The position numbers and the translations under genes were made by a program. The notes beneath the pieces were generated by a model that was not told where the DNA came from, ran no database searches, and saw nothing but the letters and a program-made list of their open reading frames with translations. From Cryptomeria japonica (Eukaryota; Streptophyta; Pinopsida; Cupressales; Cupressaceae), in the NCBI RefSeq assembly GCF_030272615.1, contig NC_081409.1, forward strand, positions 654,506,468 to 654,570,467: a stretch of DNA of 64,000 nt, given 5' to 3'. Below, piece after piece: positions 11,147-21,768 of the stretch. Each line of letters begins with the position of its first letter. Positions within the stretch are counted from its first letter, which is position 1.

Positions 11147-12276
11147 TGTTACTACTTATCAGGTTGCCATTAGTTTTTTATATTCAAAGTCATATTATAT
11201 ATTCTAGTTGGTTAGCACTACCGAATCATGTAGTCAGTATAAACAGAGAAGTCGGTATGCATAGTCTAGTCGATTACAGAAGAAAGTAGTTACAGAATGC
11301 AGTATGCACTGAGCTGTCTACTGAGTATCTTTTTATGGCTACCAAGCAATAAATTTAACACACCAAGTTGATATTCACTGAGTGAAACGTGTTACCAGAT
11401 ACATTGAACCTAGACATGCATATGAAAACGTGTTACAAGATCGAGGCACATCTAACTGTTATTACATTAGAACTTGCACTCGAAGATTGTGTATGATTGC
11501 GAGGTCAATCTAACCAATGAAATATTTTGTTTAGTTATTCATTTGAGGAACGTTGTTTGTAAGATCGAAGCAATGAATTGGATCACCATTTTAAGAGATC
11601 TATATATACAACATTATTGAAGTGTATGTATGCATGAAGGAAGATTGTTACAGAGACACAGAGGTCACCGAGAAGGTTTTTAGAGAATAGTTGAAGAATA
11701 GAGTAAACAGAAGGGTTTACCGAGGTATGCTATAAGCAAGGTAATCTTATCCTGAGCACATAGAATCTGCTATAACATTTCAGATGTAAAGTTGCAGATG
11801 TTTGTAATGATTTTATTGTAATATTGTGAAGTTGAAAGAGAAACCTTTAACAGGGTAAAAGACTCTAACCAAGTCTATAAATTGTAAAGCCTCTAACCAG
11901 GTGCAACATTCAAAATAAATGTTTTAAAATCCTTTAGCAAGGTAGATCTAACAAATCTTATTACTCCTAACAGGGTAAGCTATCAGAAATAGCTAAATGT
12001 AGCTCTAACCGAGCATTCTTTATTATTGCAGTAGTGAAGTTGTGGGTGCCATTCCCACCGCAGTTTTTCTCTCTAGCCAAGAGTTTCTATGTAGGCAAAA
12101 TATATGTGTTATGGAGTGAATCATGTATGATTATTATCTGTTTGTTTTAACTTTATTTTATGTTACTACACTATTTTGTTTATGCATAACAGTAAGGTTA
12201 TTATTCAAGAAAGGTTTTGGAGTACTGATTCACCCCTCACCTCTCAATACATTATCTTTCCATATTGGGCCTAACA
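11147..12276 (+). repeat. 3' LTR of the 4309-12276 element
   Basis: Direct repeat of 4309-5459, ending CCTAACA before target-duplication GGTTG. It contains a short open frame (12123-12276) equal to the LTR part upstream of gag, which shows that the upstream extension of the gag frame is LTR sequence and not protein start. Confidence 0.93.
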
Positions 12277-12403
12277 GGTTGAAGGTGCCAGCTTCTGCTG
12301 CCTTGGAAACTAGGATGATGACAAGTGAAAGTTGATACTAGCCTTCCAAAAATGACATTGTCACTCCAAAATTGTAGGGGGGCAAAAAGGTAAAAAATAA
12401 TGA

Positions 12404-15400
12404 CTAGTCTTCCTCCTCATCTAATCTTTATTGAAAGATGACACAAAACTTGTTGTACCATTTATCTATTTTTTTGTCGAGCCAATCAAAAGTCTTTATG
12501 CCTTGCAACCTATTCATTGCAATCTTAGTTGTTTGAGGTGGGACCCCCACCACATCCACAACAAACTTATGATACAACCCATCCACATCCATTATCCTAT
12601 CCAAAATTTTACTATAGGAGGCCTCTTCATCTAGATCAGATTCCAATGCTTCATGAACTCCTTCTATAGCCTTTTCAAAATCTGAACGCTCAAAATTCAA
12701 CTCCTTAATGTGTTGCATTGGTGTCAAAATTGATGGAATGTCCCACCGTTGTAGCCCCTTGAGTGATTCAAACCTATCACTCATTTCTTTCTTTTCCTTC
12801 TCAATGATTGGGAGTTCCTTGATCAATTGATTAGAGTTTTTTCATGTCACTTCAATTTCCTTTTCTTCACTCTCTTTATTTTGAGATGATACCAAAAGAA
12901 TCTTCTTCAAATTTTGCCCCTTTGGGAACCAAGTAGCCCTAATAGGTTGAAAGAATAACATAATGGAATGCAAATCATTTTCAATCTTGGTTAGAAAAGA
13001 ATAATTAGTATGGACTTCGTCCAATTTGTCCATGACTTTACCGACTACCTTAAAAATTGAAGCCTTTCTAATCTCATAATAATTCTTTGAAGCTTCCTCT
13101 TTGGTTTCTTGTATCTCCTTTGTGGCTTTCTCTAACTCTTTAGGTCCTATTCCTCTTAAGGTCCGTGTCTCAAATTTAATCAATTTTTCTTTCAATTTGG
13201 AATTTTCAATGAATAATGAATAATAACTATAATTAAGCTGGTCCAAACTATCCCTGAGAATAATGTCCTTTGCCTCCAAATCTTGTACCACTATCTGAGC
13301 AAATTGGGCTGCATGGGAGGTTAGAGAAACAACCTCTTTTGCAGTGCTGTCATTGGCTATCATCAAAATTGCTTCCCCCCTCTGTTGTTCTAATCCAAAA
13401 GGAACAATTGGCTAATTGGAATTTTATCCTCTACCCCAAACTCCAAAGGCTTTGATATCTACATTTATCTTGGACCCATAGTTCTTATACTCTTTAACAT
13501 ACCTTGCATCATTTTGCCTTATTACTTGGTCTAACAAAAATATTTTTCTATGGTCGCATCCTAGGAATAGGAGCATGCCAATTTTGGCAACCATTTCCCT
13601 TGCCTCCTTAGGGCTACATTGAATGTTGTCAGGGTCCACATTTATTTCTTCCCCCTCAGCTGCATTTCTAAAGTTTTCCTTGAGCCAAAATGATTTGAAC
13701 TCAGGGGAATTCACAAAATTGTCATCTGACATGAACTCCCTTGAGGTAGCCACTTTCTCATCATCCACCTCATGTATAGGGATGACACTAGGAATAAAAT
13801 CTCTGTTTGTGTAATCCAGTTTCTCTGCTACTTCATCGTCAATGAAAATTACTTTAGGAGGGGAAGAAGAAGGCACATCGAGATCATCAGTCTCACAAAT
13901 ATCTACAAAATCTAAGATCTTTGTGTTTCCTTTCTCTACTCTTCTTATATCTCCCATCAATGGCCTCCTATCTTTCTCTATTTATTTGCAGGACCCAGGT
14001 TGCCACTCTTTTGTGATAACCACCCCTTTTTTGGAAAATGTGGGGATATCAACAACAGGTTGCTCCTAAAAATTTTCTCCCTTATTCCTCTCCTCCTTCC
14101 TTTGGATGTCCTTTTGAATTATTTCATCACCATGCCAGAGGAGAATGATCATTTTGGTAATGTTAGATTACAACTCCTCTCTGAAAAGACCATTGTAGTT
14201 TTCATCCTCTTCCATTCTCTAGTTCTCTATCCTTTTTAGTAGCTCCCATTTCTTCTTCCTTTGGACAGCCTCACCTGGTAGAGAATTCCTTAATAGGTCT
14301 TCTGTTTCATAAAATTAGTGATGGTAACTTCTTTCTTCAAGGTTATTTATCCTTAAATCTCCTATGTATCCCTCGTGATCATAATTTCTAGCTATATCTA
14401 CCTTAAGCCTGTAATTCTTGATCAAAAAAGCCTAGATCTTCTCCAGATTATCATATCTATTGTTTAATTCATTGAATCTAGTGGCTTTGGGGAGATGATT
14501 CTCTTTTGTTTCTAGGATTTTATCTTTATCCACCCACATCATTTGCCACAGGAATTCCAAAAATGAAAGCCTAGGAGATACAAAAATTGGTAAACTATGA
14601 GGAGCCTTCTCAAAATCATAGCACCTTATAATTGCATAGTCATCATAGAATAATAGGTCTCCAAAATTATGGCCAAAAGCCCCTTTTGTATATTGTACAT
14701 TTTGATCCCTACGGGATTTTATTCTTAGTACCTTAATTATGTGTGTAGGTAACCTTGTTATTACAACATTCAACATATCCAAAACCCTTTTGACAAAATA
14801 ATCAAAGAATAAACAATAATCCCCAAAGCGAGAGCCCTTGTCTGACACATGTGTCCATCTCTGTATAGGGCAAGGTAATTCTGATTATTGATCTAGCATT
14901 TTGATGTTTAGTTTTGGTGACCATGTTGACTTGTTCTGATACAAAATGAGATGGCACACCAAAGAATAATGGTTGAAATTTAGTGCAGGTGTTTCATCCT
15001 TTCCCTTCATTAGGCTCCCATATAACTTTATTTGGAGAATTTTAGAAAAGTTAAAAAGTTCATTGTTGGACGGGTGTTGGATGGATAGTGCCAGCATCAT
15101 GTAATCGACTGGAAATAATGTGAGCCCGCAATATTCTCCTAGGACTTGGCATAGGGAATAATATGTCCTTACAAAATAAGTTTCAAACTTATCCAGTGCG
15201 AAAGGCTCAGTCTCGGTGGGTAAGATGTAGCTTGTGGAAAATTTGGTGAGCCTTCTCAAAAACATAGGCAGATACTCCCTCCTAATTCTCCCCTTGTTCT
15301 TCTCATACATTCTCACCAAAGCCTGGTTGTTGCTCCCCTTAATGGTTGACCTATCTAGTCCAAAACATTCAGTGATATCCTTCTAAGAGATATCCAAAAT

Positions 15401-16327
15401 GACCTATCTTTGAAGGTTTTTGATAGCAACGATTTGGGGGTCAAATTTCTTAGCCAATTATTTGATTAAGATTGGCTCAATAAATATATTTGGTACTACT
15501 AGCCTTCCTAGGTTAAACTTCCAAGGGCTGGAGATTGGGCTAGGTTGTTCCTTGTTTCCATAGAAGGCATGGAAGACATCCCACCCCCTAAATCCCATTA
15601 TGGCATCCTTGCATCTATCCTTCGTGTCTCCCCACCAAGCCATGGATGACTCCAATGAGCTATAGATGAGGATTAGGTCTAGCAAATCCTAGCTTAGTAC
15701 TCAGGTTGCTCTAGTTTGCCTCCTTGCAAATTCTTCTAATTTGATCATTGTTTCTCTTTCTACTTTAGTAGCTATTTTGGGAGGCTCAACTAGTGCTATT
15801 GGTTCCTCTTGGGGTTGAGGGGTTTCTTCGACAACAAGGGCAGATTCAACCTTCTCTTTAGGAGGGGCTCTCTACTTTATTTCCTTCTTATTTTATGGCT
15901 CCTTTTTCATCTTCTTTGTAACTTCCTCTTTTTCAATCACTAGAGGGGTCAGTTGTGTAGGTATTTCTTCAACGGAAGCTCCAGCCTCTCCATCCTTCTT
16001 TGATTTCCTTTTCTTAGGAGTAGGTTTCCTTTCCTTTGGTGTCAGGGCTTCTTCTTTTGTCTCTTCCATTGAAACCACAATTATAGCCCTCTTTTCTCCC
16101 CTCCTCCTCTTTTCTTTCTTGGGGGAAGCACTGGCTTCATATTCCTCATCTTTTGTGGGAGCTAGTTCAGGGTTTGGTCCAATAGCGTGGGCATCCTGTA
16201 ATTCTTGCAATGGGGAAATTATGCTCAAAGGGATGGCATTGGTAACACCAAGGACACTTGAGCTAGCTCCAGCCGCTTGGGATTTCTCAATATCAGGGCT
16301 TGCAGTTTTCTCAACAAGGGAGGCCAT
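12404..16327 (-). pseudogene. 1,308-codon ORF relic of unknown function, left copy
   Basis: From ATG 16327 (MASLVEKT) to TAG 12404, one minus-strand frame with no net frameshift, broken only by nonsense codons, among them 15893-15895, 15404-15406 and 14315-14317 that are shared with the right copy. The N-terminal ~150 residues are K/E/P-rich with basic clusters (KKEKRRRGEKR). A globular middle holds FRGWDVFHAFYGN, EYLPMFLRRLTKFSTSYILP, GLTLFPVDYMMLALSIQHP and FGDYCLFFDYFVKRVLDM. The C-terminal ~450 residues are mostly coiled coil ending in LDEEED. No zinc knuckle or Pol motif is seen. Its place after a possible 5' LTR suggests an element-encoded protein, but the family is unknown to me. Confidence 0.75.
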
Positions 16328-16869
16328 AGCTATTTCATGGAGAGTAGGAAATAAAATCCTAGGGCTCTAAAAACACCTACAATTCTCATGAACAATTCAA
16401 CCAAATTCACAGAGAGGGCACTCAAATTTTTGTTACTGGTTAGCTACTTGTGTTCGGATGCCTTGAGACTACTTGAATTCACATTCTTCTTGCTCTGCAA
16501 TCACTTGAATACTTGGTGAAGATGAATGCAACAGATTTTTTTCTTTTAATGCTCTAGCATTAATTCCTTCGTGAAAATAAAAGTTCTCGTTTGCTTCAAA
16601 ATTTGAATTTTCATCCTAGATGATCATTTGGATGGCCATGATCAATCCTTGACTTCCTCTTACCATTGAGTTAGCGCTCTTTTATTCCCTTTCGGCCACC
16701 TTTGCCTTTTATGTTGTCTCAATCACCACACAGGGCAATAAATGCAATAAGTTCACCGCATCCTCTTTCCCCGAACATCCGTTTGCAACTTCATTTACTG
16801 CTTTGCGATAAAATATTTATTATCTCTAGCTTTGTTTCTTATCATAGGGCCCATTTCTCTAATTCTTTC

Positions 16870-17560
16870 ATCTTTTCGGGATAAGAATTATTTTGAATTC
16901 AATCCCCTTCTTATCCTAGATCAGAGCTTTATCCCTGTATATTTATTCTCACTGAAACCTAAAAACAAGTCACCACCAAACCTTGTGCTTCCCCTAGATA
17001 ATCTTTTCACTTTGTCTTCCTTTGCCATTTTTATCCTGAAACATCAAAGGATGCACTTCCCAGTCCCTTGGGAGAAGACTTCTATTGTATTTCCATCTAC
17101 CTTTTATCCCAAGCCTCTTTTCTTTGACCTTCACGACCCTCCAGGATAAATATTTCATTTTTTATTTACTAATCCTCTTATCGCAGAGCCCAAGTATCTA
17201 TGTGCATACTCGTACTGAAACCCAAAGTATCACTTTGCATATCCTCTCTATTCCTTTGGGATAACTTTTTCTTTGTTTCATCCTGCTCCTTATCCTAGGA
17301 CCATAACAAATTCCTTGTAAACCACCATGGGATAATATTTTCCCTCTCCACAGCCTTATATTCTTATCCTGGGACATTACCTTTTTGCTTGATAAATCGC
17401 TTGGGGCAAAGAAAACCTTTCTATAGTAACTTTAGTCTTCGGAAGCTACCACAGGATAAAAATCTATCCCTTTGCAACTCTTTCCTAAGAGTTATCCCAA
17501 GCGGTCTTTGGATGCTTCAATCTGCTCCCCGGGCTAACTTTTTTCCTTTGTTTCCACTTC
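16870..17560. promoter_or_regulatory. Cluster of TATCC/GGATA motifs
   Basis: Twelve exact TATCC or GGATA pentamers occur here, at about 16879, 16912, 16931, 17033, 17105, 17143, 17258, 17288, 17329, 17363, 17453 and 17492, often as TTATCCCA or GGGATAA. Chance would give one to two. TATCC-type elements bind MYB-related factors in plants and GATAA cores bind GATA factors; whether these sites are bound is unknown. The cluster recurs at about 45370-46200. Confidence 0.35.
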
Positions 17561-18150
17561 TTTTGTTATCTTAGGAAATTTTTTGATGACCCCCATGATG
17601 TTGTGGGGCAATTTTTTGTGTCTAGCCTCTTCAAATTTTTATCTTTGAGAATAGACTGCCAAAGCTACTTCACTTAAGATCCAAAACAAGCAAGTGGGAA
17701 AACCTTGAGGGTTTAAGACCATGGCACGGGGCCACTCCTTAGGACCCAATGAATACTTAGACATTAATAGAAGGCCATAATGGAAACATGGGAAAACCAG
17801 CCCGACAAAAGGTTCTGATACTCGGGGCCAACTAAAGAATGACACAAACCCCTAAACATAGCAACTTAAAAAATTGGGAACCGTCAGTAGTCGGTCAACT
17901 TAAAATTACAATAGCACCCAAGTAAAAAATAAAAAATTTGAGACAAGGAGAAACCCATCCCCTTAAACCCTAAACCCTAAGTTTTTTCACAGGTTTTACA
18001 TGCTACCCAAGGAAGGAAAAAAACATTCCAACAGAATGCATGCACATTGTAGATACAAACAAAAAATTACATAAGAAATAACATATAAATAAGGTTATAA
18101 TTAGATAAAAGATAAAATAAAAACAAAAGAACAATATAAAAAATAATGTT

Positions 18151-18202
18151 TACATTTATATAATCATATACATTCACAAATGTATAAGATTATGTAAATG
18201 TA
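18151..18202. repeat. AT-rich hairpin, left copy
   Basis: Two 24-base arms (TACATTTATATAATCATATA... and its near complement) separated by about four bases, with two mismatches. The sequence is essentially unchanged at 46803-46854. Confidence 0.75.
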
Positions 18203-20413
18203 TATTATAATGAAAAAAGGGAAAAAGGAATAACAACAAACACAAACAAACATTTATAATCATATTAATATATCGGGGAAGCCTCCAAAGAATCAAGTCA
18301 GTGAATCAAAATTTCCTCAGGGAAGTTTCTAGCTAGTTCCAAAAGGTCCTGAGATAGCACTTTCCTTTCCCTGGGTGGTTTTTTAAGATCACAAAATGTG
18401 CTCTGGGATAAGAAAATACATAGAGAAATGTTTTTGATTAAGGGAAAAATAGGTTTTGAGGGGGACCCAAAACCCCATACAATAGATTTTGAAGGGACCT
18501 GAAACCCTCACAATTTACCAGGATCTCAAACCTATAATGAACCTTCTCCCAAAAATGATAGGCAACTAAAATCAGTAGACTACTTCAACCAATCTAAAAG
18601 CCAACACAGCCACAAGTAGAAATAAGCCAACCAAACTAAGAGAAAATCATTACAGAACCCGTTGGCATCACAAACTAAGCCAATAGATGAGGTTGATAGA
18701 TTCCCTCATCCAGACATTAGGTATTTTCCAGGTTTCCCTACCCATATAGAAAAAAATCTGGCAAAAAAAGGATAGCCTAACCTTTAACCATAAACAATAA
18801 TGCTCTAGGTTGGGCCCTTTAAAATTGTCAACATCTAGCCAAATATAAGAAAGGGGATTTTTAAAGGTTCCCCTAAACTTTGATTTGGGTTTTTAAGTGG
18901 CTCCCAAAACCACCAAGAAACAACAAACAATCCCATAGTATTTGAATGCACCTTTAACAACAAAACACCCATCCACCTTTATAGGATAGTGCCCCACCTC
19001 TATAGGGGTTGAAAAGAGAGAGATCATCTGAAGAGAGTCCCAATTAGCTAGCCACAAGTAAAAATCCAACAACCAAGAGAAGGTACGATGAAGCTTTGCT
19101 GGACAGTTGGGTTTTGAAAATGCACCCACAACCTTTACAAAAAAACAGAGGCCTGATAGACAGGCTCCACTAAAATCTTCACCTCTATAGGAGAAATAGG
19201 AGAAAGACCCAACAATAAGGTAAGATAAAAAAGAACACTAGCCTCAATACAAAGGGTCATCAAAACCCCCAATAGGAGCCATCCCTTCAAGCTCAACCAA
19301 CACTTTCCCACAACAGAGGAACAATCCCCCTCAATAGGACTTCCTGAAGACAAAAGAATAAGGGTATCCTTTAAAACACCAAGGAAACTCTTGCAAAGGA
19401 TAGAAAGAGAGGTGTGTTCAATAAGAAAAAGAAGGAACCCACAGAGAAAACAAAACAAAGATATATGAACCTCCAAAATAGAGGTCCCCTACAACTTCAA
19501 AATTTAGCCAATGACTTTACTATCATTAAATATGCAGCCACCTGGGTCGCAAATAACCCATCCAAGCCAAGGCGGGAGCAAGGCCACATATCTAGGACTG
19601 CATGAGGGAATAAAAAACCCAAAAGAACCTCTGACAGAAGTCACACTTGAAATCATATCTTCCACAACTCTCCCGCTCCCTCTCTCCAATGTGATCAAAA
19701 AGAGGGAAAAAGAAAGGTAATAACCATAAATGCCACCCTCGACATCACCATAAAACTCAATCACAATAGGTAGAAAAATACTCTCTCCCCTCCACACCAA
19801 ACCTTGGTCGTACCCACACCAGCAGTGTTGTAGAACAAAGAAATGGGCACAGGTGCAAGGACTGTGAGTAGAGGAAAACACCGAGCACCATCATCCACAC
19901 CATCTACATCACCATCGGCCTCCCCATCGTCTGCATCAACACAAGATGAAACCCTAGTTTGATTTCTCTCGCTTGCACACACATTCCTTCTCCCCTTCTT
20001 ACCCATCATTGTTTTCAATACATAAGGAAATTTTATCCCAGAGGGTCCAAGAGGAACGGGAAGCAGGGCCCAGGGTAAAAATATGAAGCAGAAAACAAGG
20101 AGAATTTGCCTTGGAGTGGTTAGCAAAGCATTCCAAGTGGTCATGGGATAACAGTATAAAGGAAATCTAAGAAATAATTATCCCAGAGGGAAAAGACATA
20201 CACAGAGTTAGTCTTTGGGTTTCAATTTTCATCAAGAATAGAAAGTTGATTTGAGTATATTTGTAGTCAGGGTGCTACACTTAGTCCATTGGCCAAATCT
20301 AGTCCAATTGCTTAACCATGAATCAGTAGCTATTTCTCTAGAGTATAGGAACCTATTGATTTGAGTACCAACATAATCCTAATATTAACAATTTTAATGC
20401 ATTAGTTTATGTT

Positions 20414-20887
20414 GCAAATCCACAAACTACTTGGTATAAAAGGTAAGTATGACAATATTCAGGCAAATTAGGTAATAAAAAAATAACACTAACACGTGTC
20501 TCGATTCTAGTGATTTTGAGAATGAATATTCTTTCTTCAGACATTCAAACCAAAAAATTAAAAGCCTCTTCATGCATGTACAAAATCCAAGGGTTAAGTT
20601 ACATGCATAGGGGACATCGTTCGTAGCTAGGAGCCTAAGGGTATAAAACATTATTATAACAATATTAACACATAAGCTGATATAAATGCATTAGCTGATA
20701 TTACTGATCTATATTTGTGTTAACACTAACATGTGTCTCAATTCCAGTGATTTTGAGAATGAATATGGTTTCTTTGGACATTCACATTGTGAAATTAAAA
20801 GCCACTTCACGCACGTGGAAAATCCAAGAGTTAAGTTACATGCTTAGGGGACATCCCACACAGCTAGGAGCCTAAGGGTATAAAACA
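20414..20887. repeat. 237-bp tandem duplication, left copy
   Basis: Two units (20414-20650, 20651-20887). Each contains AACACTAACA.GTGTCTC, GATTTTGAGAATGAATAT, TTAAAAGCC.CTTCA and ends with GCCTAAGGGTATAAAACA. The TATAAAA at each unit end could act as a plus-strand TATA box, but nothing downstream supports a gene. Confidence 0.85.
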
Positions 20888-21289
20888 CTAGTATAACAAT
20901 ATTAATGCATTAGATGATATTGTTGATGTGTATTTGCATTAGTCAAATTAAATAATCAGTCGACACAACTTTAATATTGTGAAAGCACGAATTGGGAACA
21001 ACGTGTCACGTAGAAAAGAATAAAGTAGTCATATCAAATAACACTATAGTCACATCAACTAATTTGATTGAAATATGATCCGTGTAACATAGTTTCCAGT
21101 TGGCTTAAGGTTTTGAAATTAATATCACTTACTTAGATGTCATAATTTAATAAATAGAAAATATTTGGCTTTCGATTACTTGTGCACTAACTTAATTGTT
21201 GTTATCTTGTTGGCTATAAAACCTTTTGGATATCAATTGCCAAATCAAGTAAAAGTAGATAGTTGCAGTGGTGATTATTGTTGTAAGAA
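20888..21289. other. Non-coding stretch
   Basis: AT-rich sequence with no coding or RNA signal that I can see; it matches about 49519-50190 of the right copy apart from the SINE inserted there. Confidence 0.5.
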
Positions 21290-21768
21290 AAATATGGGCC
21301 AAATGGATCCATTTTGGGGGGAGGTCAGTCAGGACAGACTGAAAAAATATTTTCTTCTTTAAGGATCGTGACTTCATCCGCAATGATTCAATCATCCTGG
21401 CCCATGACTATCTTGCAGTTGAGGGTCGTTATAGATTAAATATGGAAATTTCATCACTCTTCTTAGCATGGTGTCTAGAATTAGGCATGGTTTTAGAGGC
21501 GAGGTGGGTCATCACTTCTTGTATTCATGAAGAATGGAGAGATGGCATGGAAGATATGTTGGTCAGGGCATAGATGGGGATGGGTTTGCTAGCTCGTGAT
21601 GAGCATTGGTTCCAAATTGGTGAAGGCCAAGGGTATTTGTCTGGCTCTATTCATCCTTTTATTCTTTGGAGTTTGTATGACAATCCGGAAGTGGACAAAG
21701 TAGCTATGAGTGAAGGCCTCAGTGCCATCAAGGATTACTTTTGCAAAAAAAAGGCTAAACATGGATGA
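21290..21768 (+). pseudogene. Relic of unknown protein, left copy
   Basis: A plus-strand fragment of about 155 residues. It begins near MGQMDPFWGEVSQDRLKKY, shifts frame at a TAA near 21361, then reads DRDFIRNDSIILAHDYLAVE, MEISSLFLAWCLELGM, RWVITSCIHEEWRDGMEDM, a TAG replacing an Arg codon (21572), MGMGLLARDEHWFQIGEGQG and AIKDYFCKKKAKHG before a stop at 21768. It is rich in Trp and acidic residues. No family recognised. The right copy preserves the same peptide, so it was coding once. Flanks are repeats, so it may be a captured or element-encoded exon. Confidence 0.6.

Larger units (their letters stand above)
4309..12276 (+). mobile_element. Non-autonomous Copia-like LTR element with gag and a second ORF
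   Basis: A 7,968-bp element with two LTRs (1,151 and 1,130 bp, TGTTAC...CCTAACA), an initiator-Met-like primer-binding site, a polypurine tract and a 5-bp target duplication (GGTTA at 4304-4308; GGTTG at 12277-12281). The paralogous site at 40868-40872 (GGCTG) is empty. The internal region carries a coiled-coil plus zinc-knuckle Gag relic and a long second ORF. I see no aspartic protease, integrase, reverse transcriptase or RNase H motif, so mobility would have depended on another element. Copia affinity rests on the primer site, 5-bp duplication and the C-rich box near the LTR 3' end. Confidence 0.92.
16328..20279 (-). mobile_element. Long non-coding leader or LTR-like tract, left copy
   Basis: Nearly 4 kb upstream (minus strand) of the 1,308-codon ORF without a convincing gene. 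On the minus strand it starts TGTAGCACCCTGAC at 20279, resembling the TGTAACACCC start of many plant Gypsy LTRs; the right copy reads TGTAACGCCC. That it is an LTR is inference: I cannot find a second copy, its inner end or a primer site. It holds the TATCC/GGATA cluster (16870-17560), an AT-rich hairpin (18151-18202) and short minus-strand open frames at 18893-19881 rich in V/L/G with repeated SPIE/TPIE phrases, which I do not call as genes. Confidence 0.4.

Noticed and set aside
17964-17980. Telomere-like CCCTAAA units
   Set aside because: Only about two units, inside the leader-like tract, and decayed at the matching place near 46615. This is chance-level or a minimal relic, not an interstitial telomere array.
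18893-20144. Minus-strand open frames with V/L/G-rich peptides in the long leader
   Set aside because: Frames are not conserved between the two duplicated copies and no family features are seen; kept as part of the leader description only.
20146-20165. TATA box for a minus-strand LTR promoter
   Set aside because: TATAAA lies on the plus strand, opposite to the orientation proposed for the tract, so it cannot support that LTR call.
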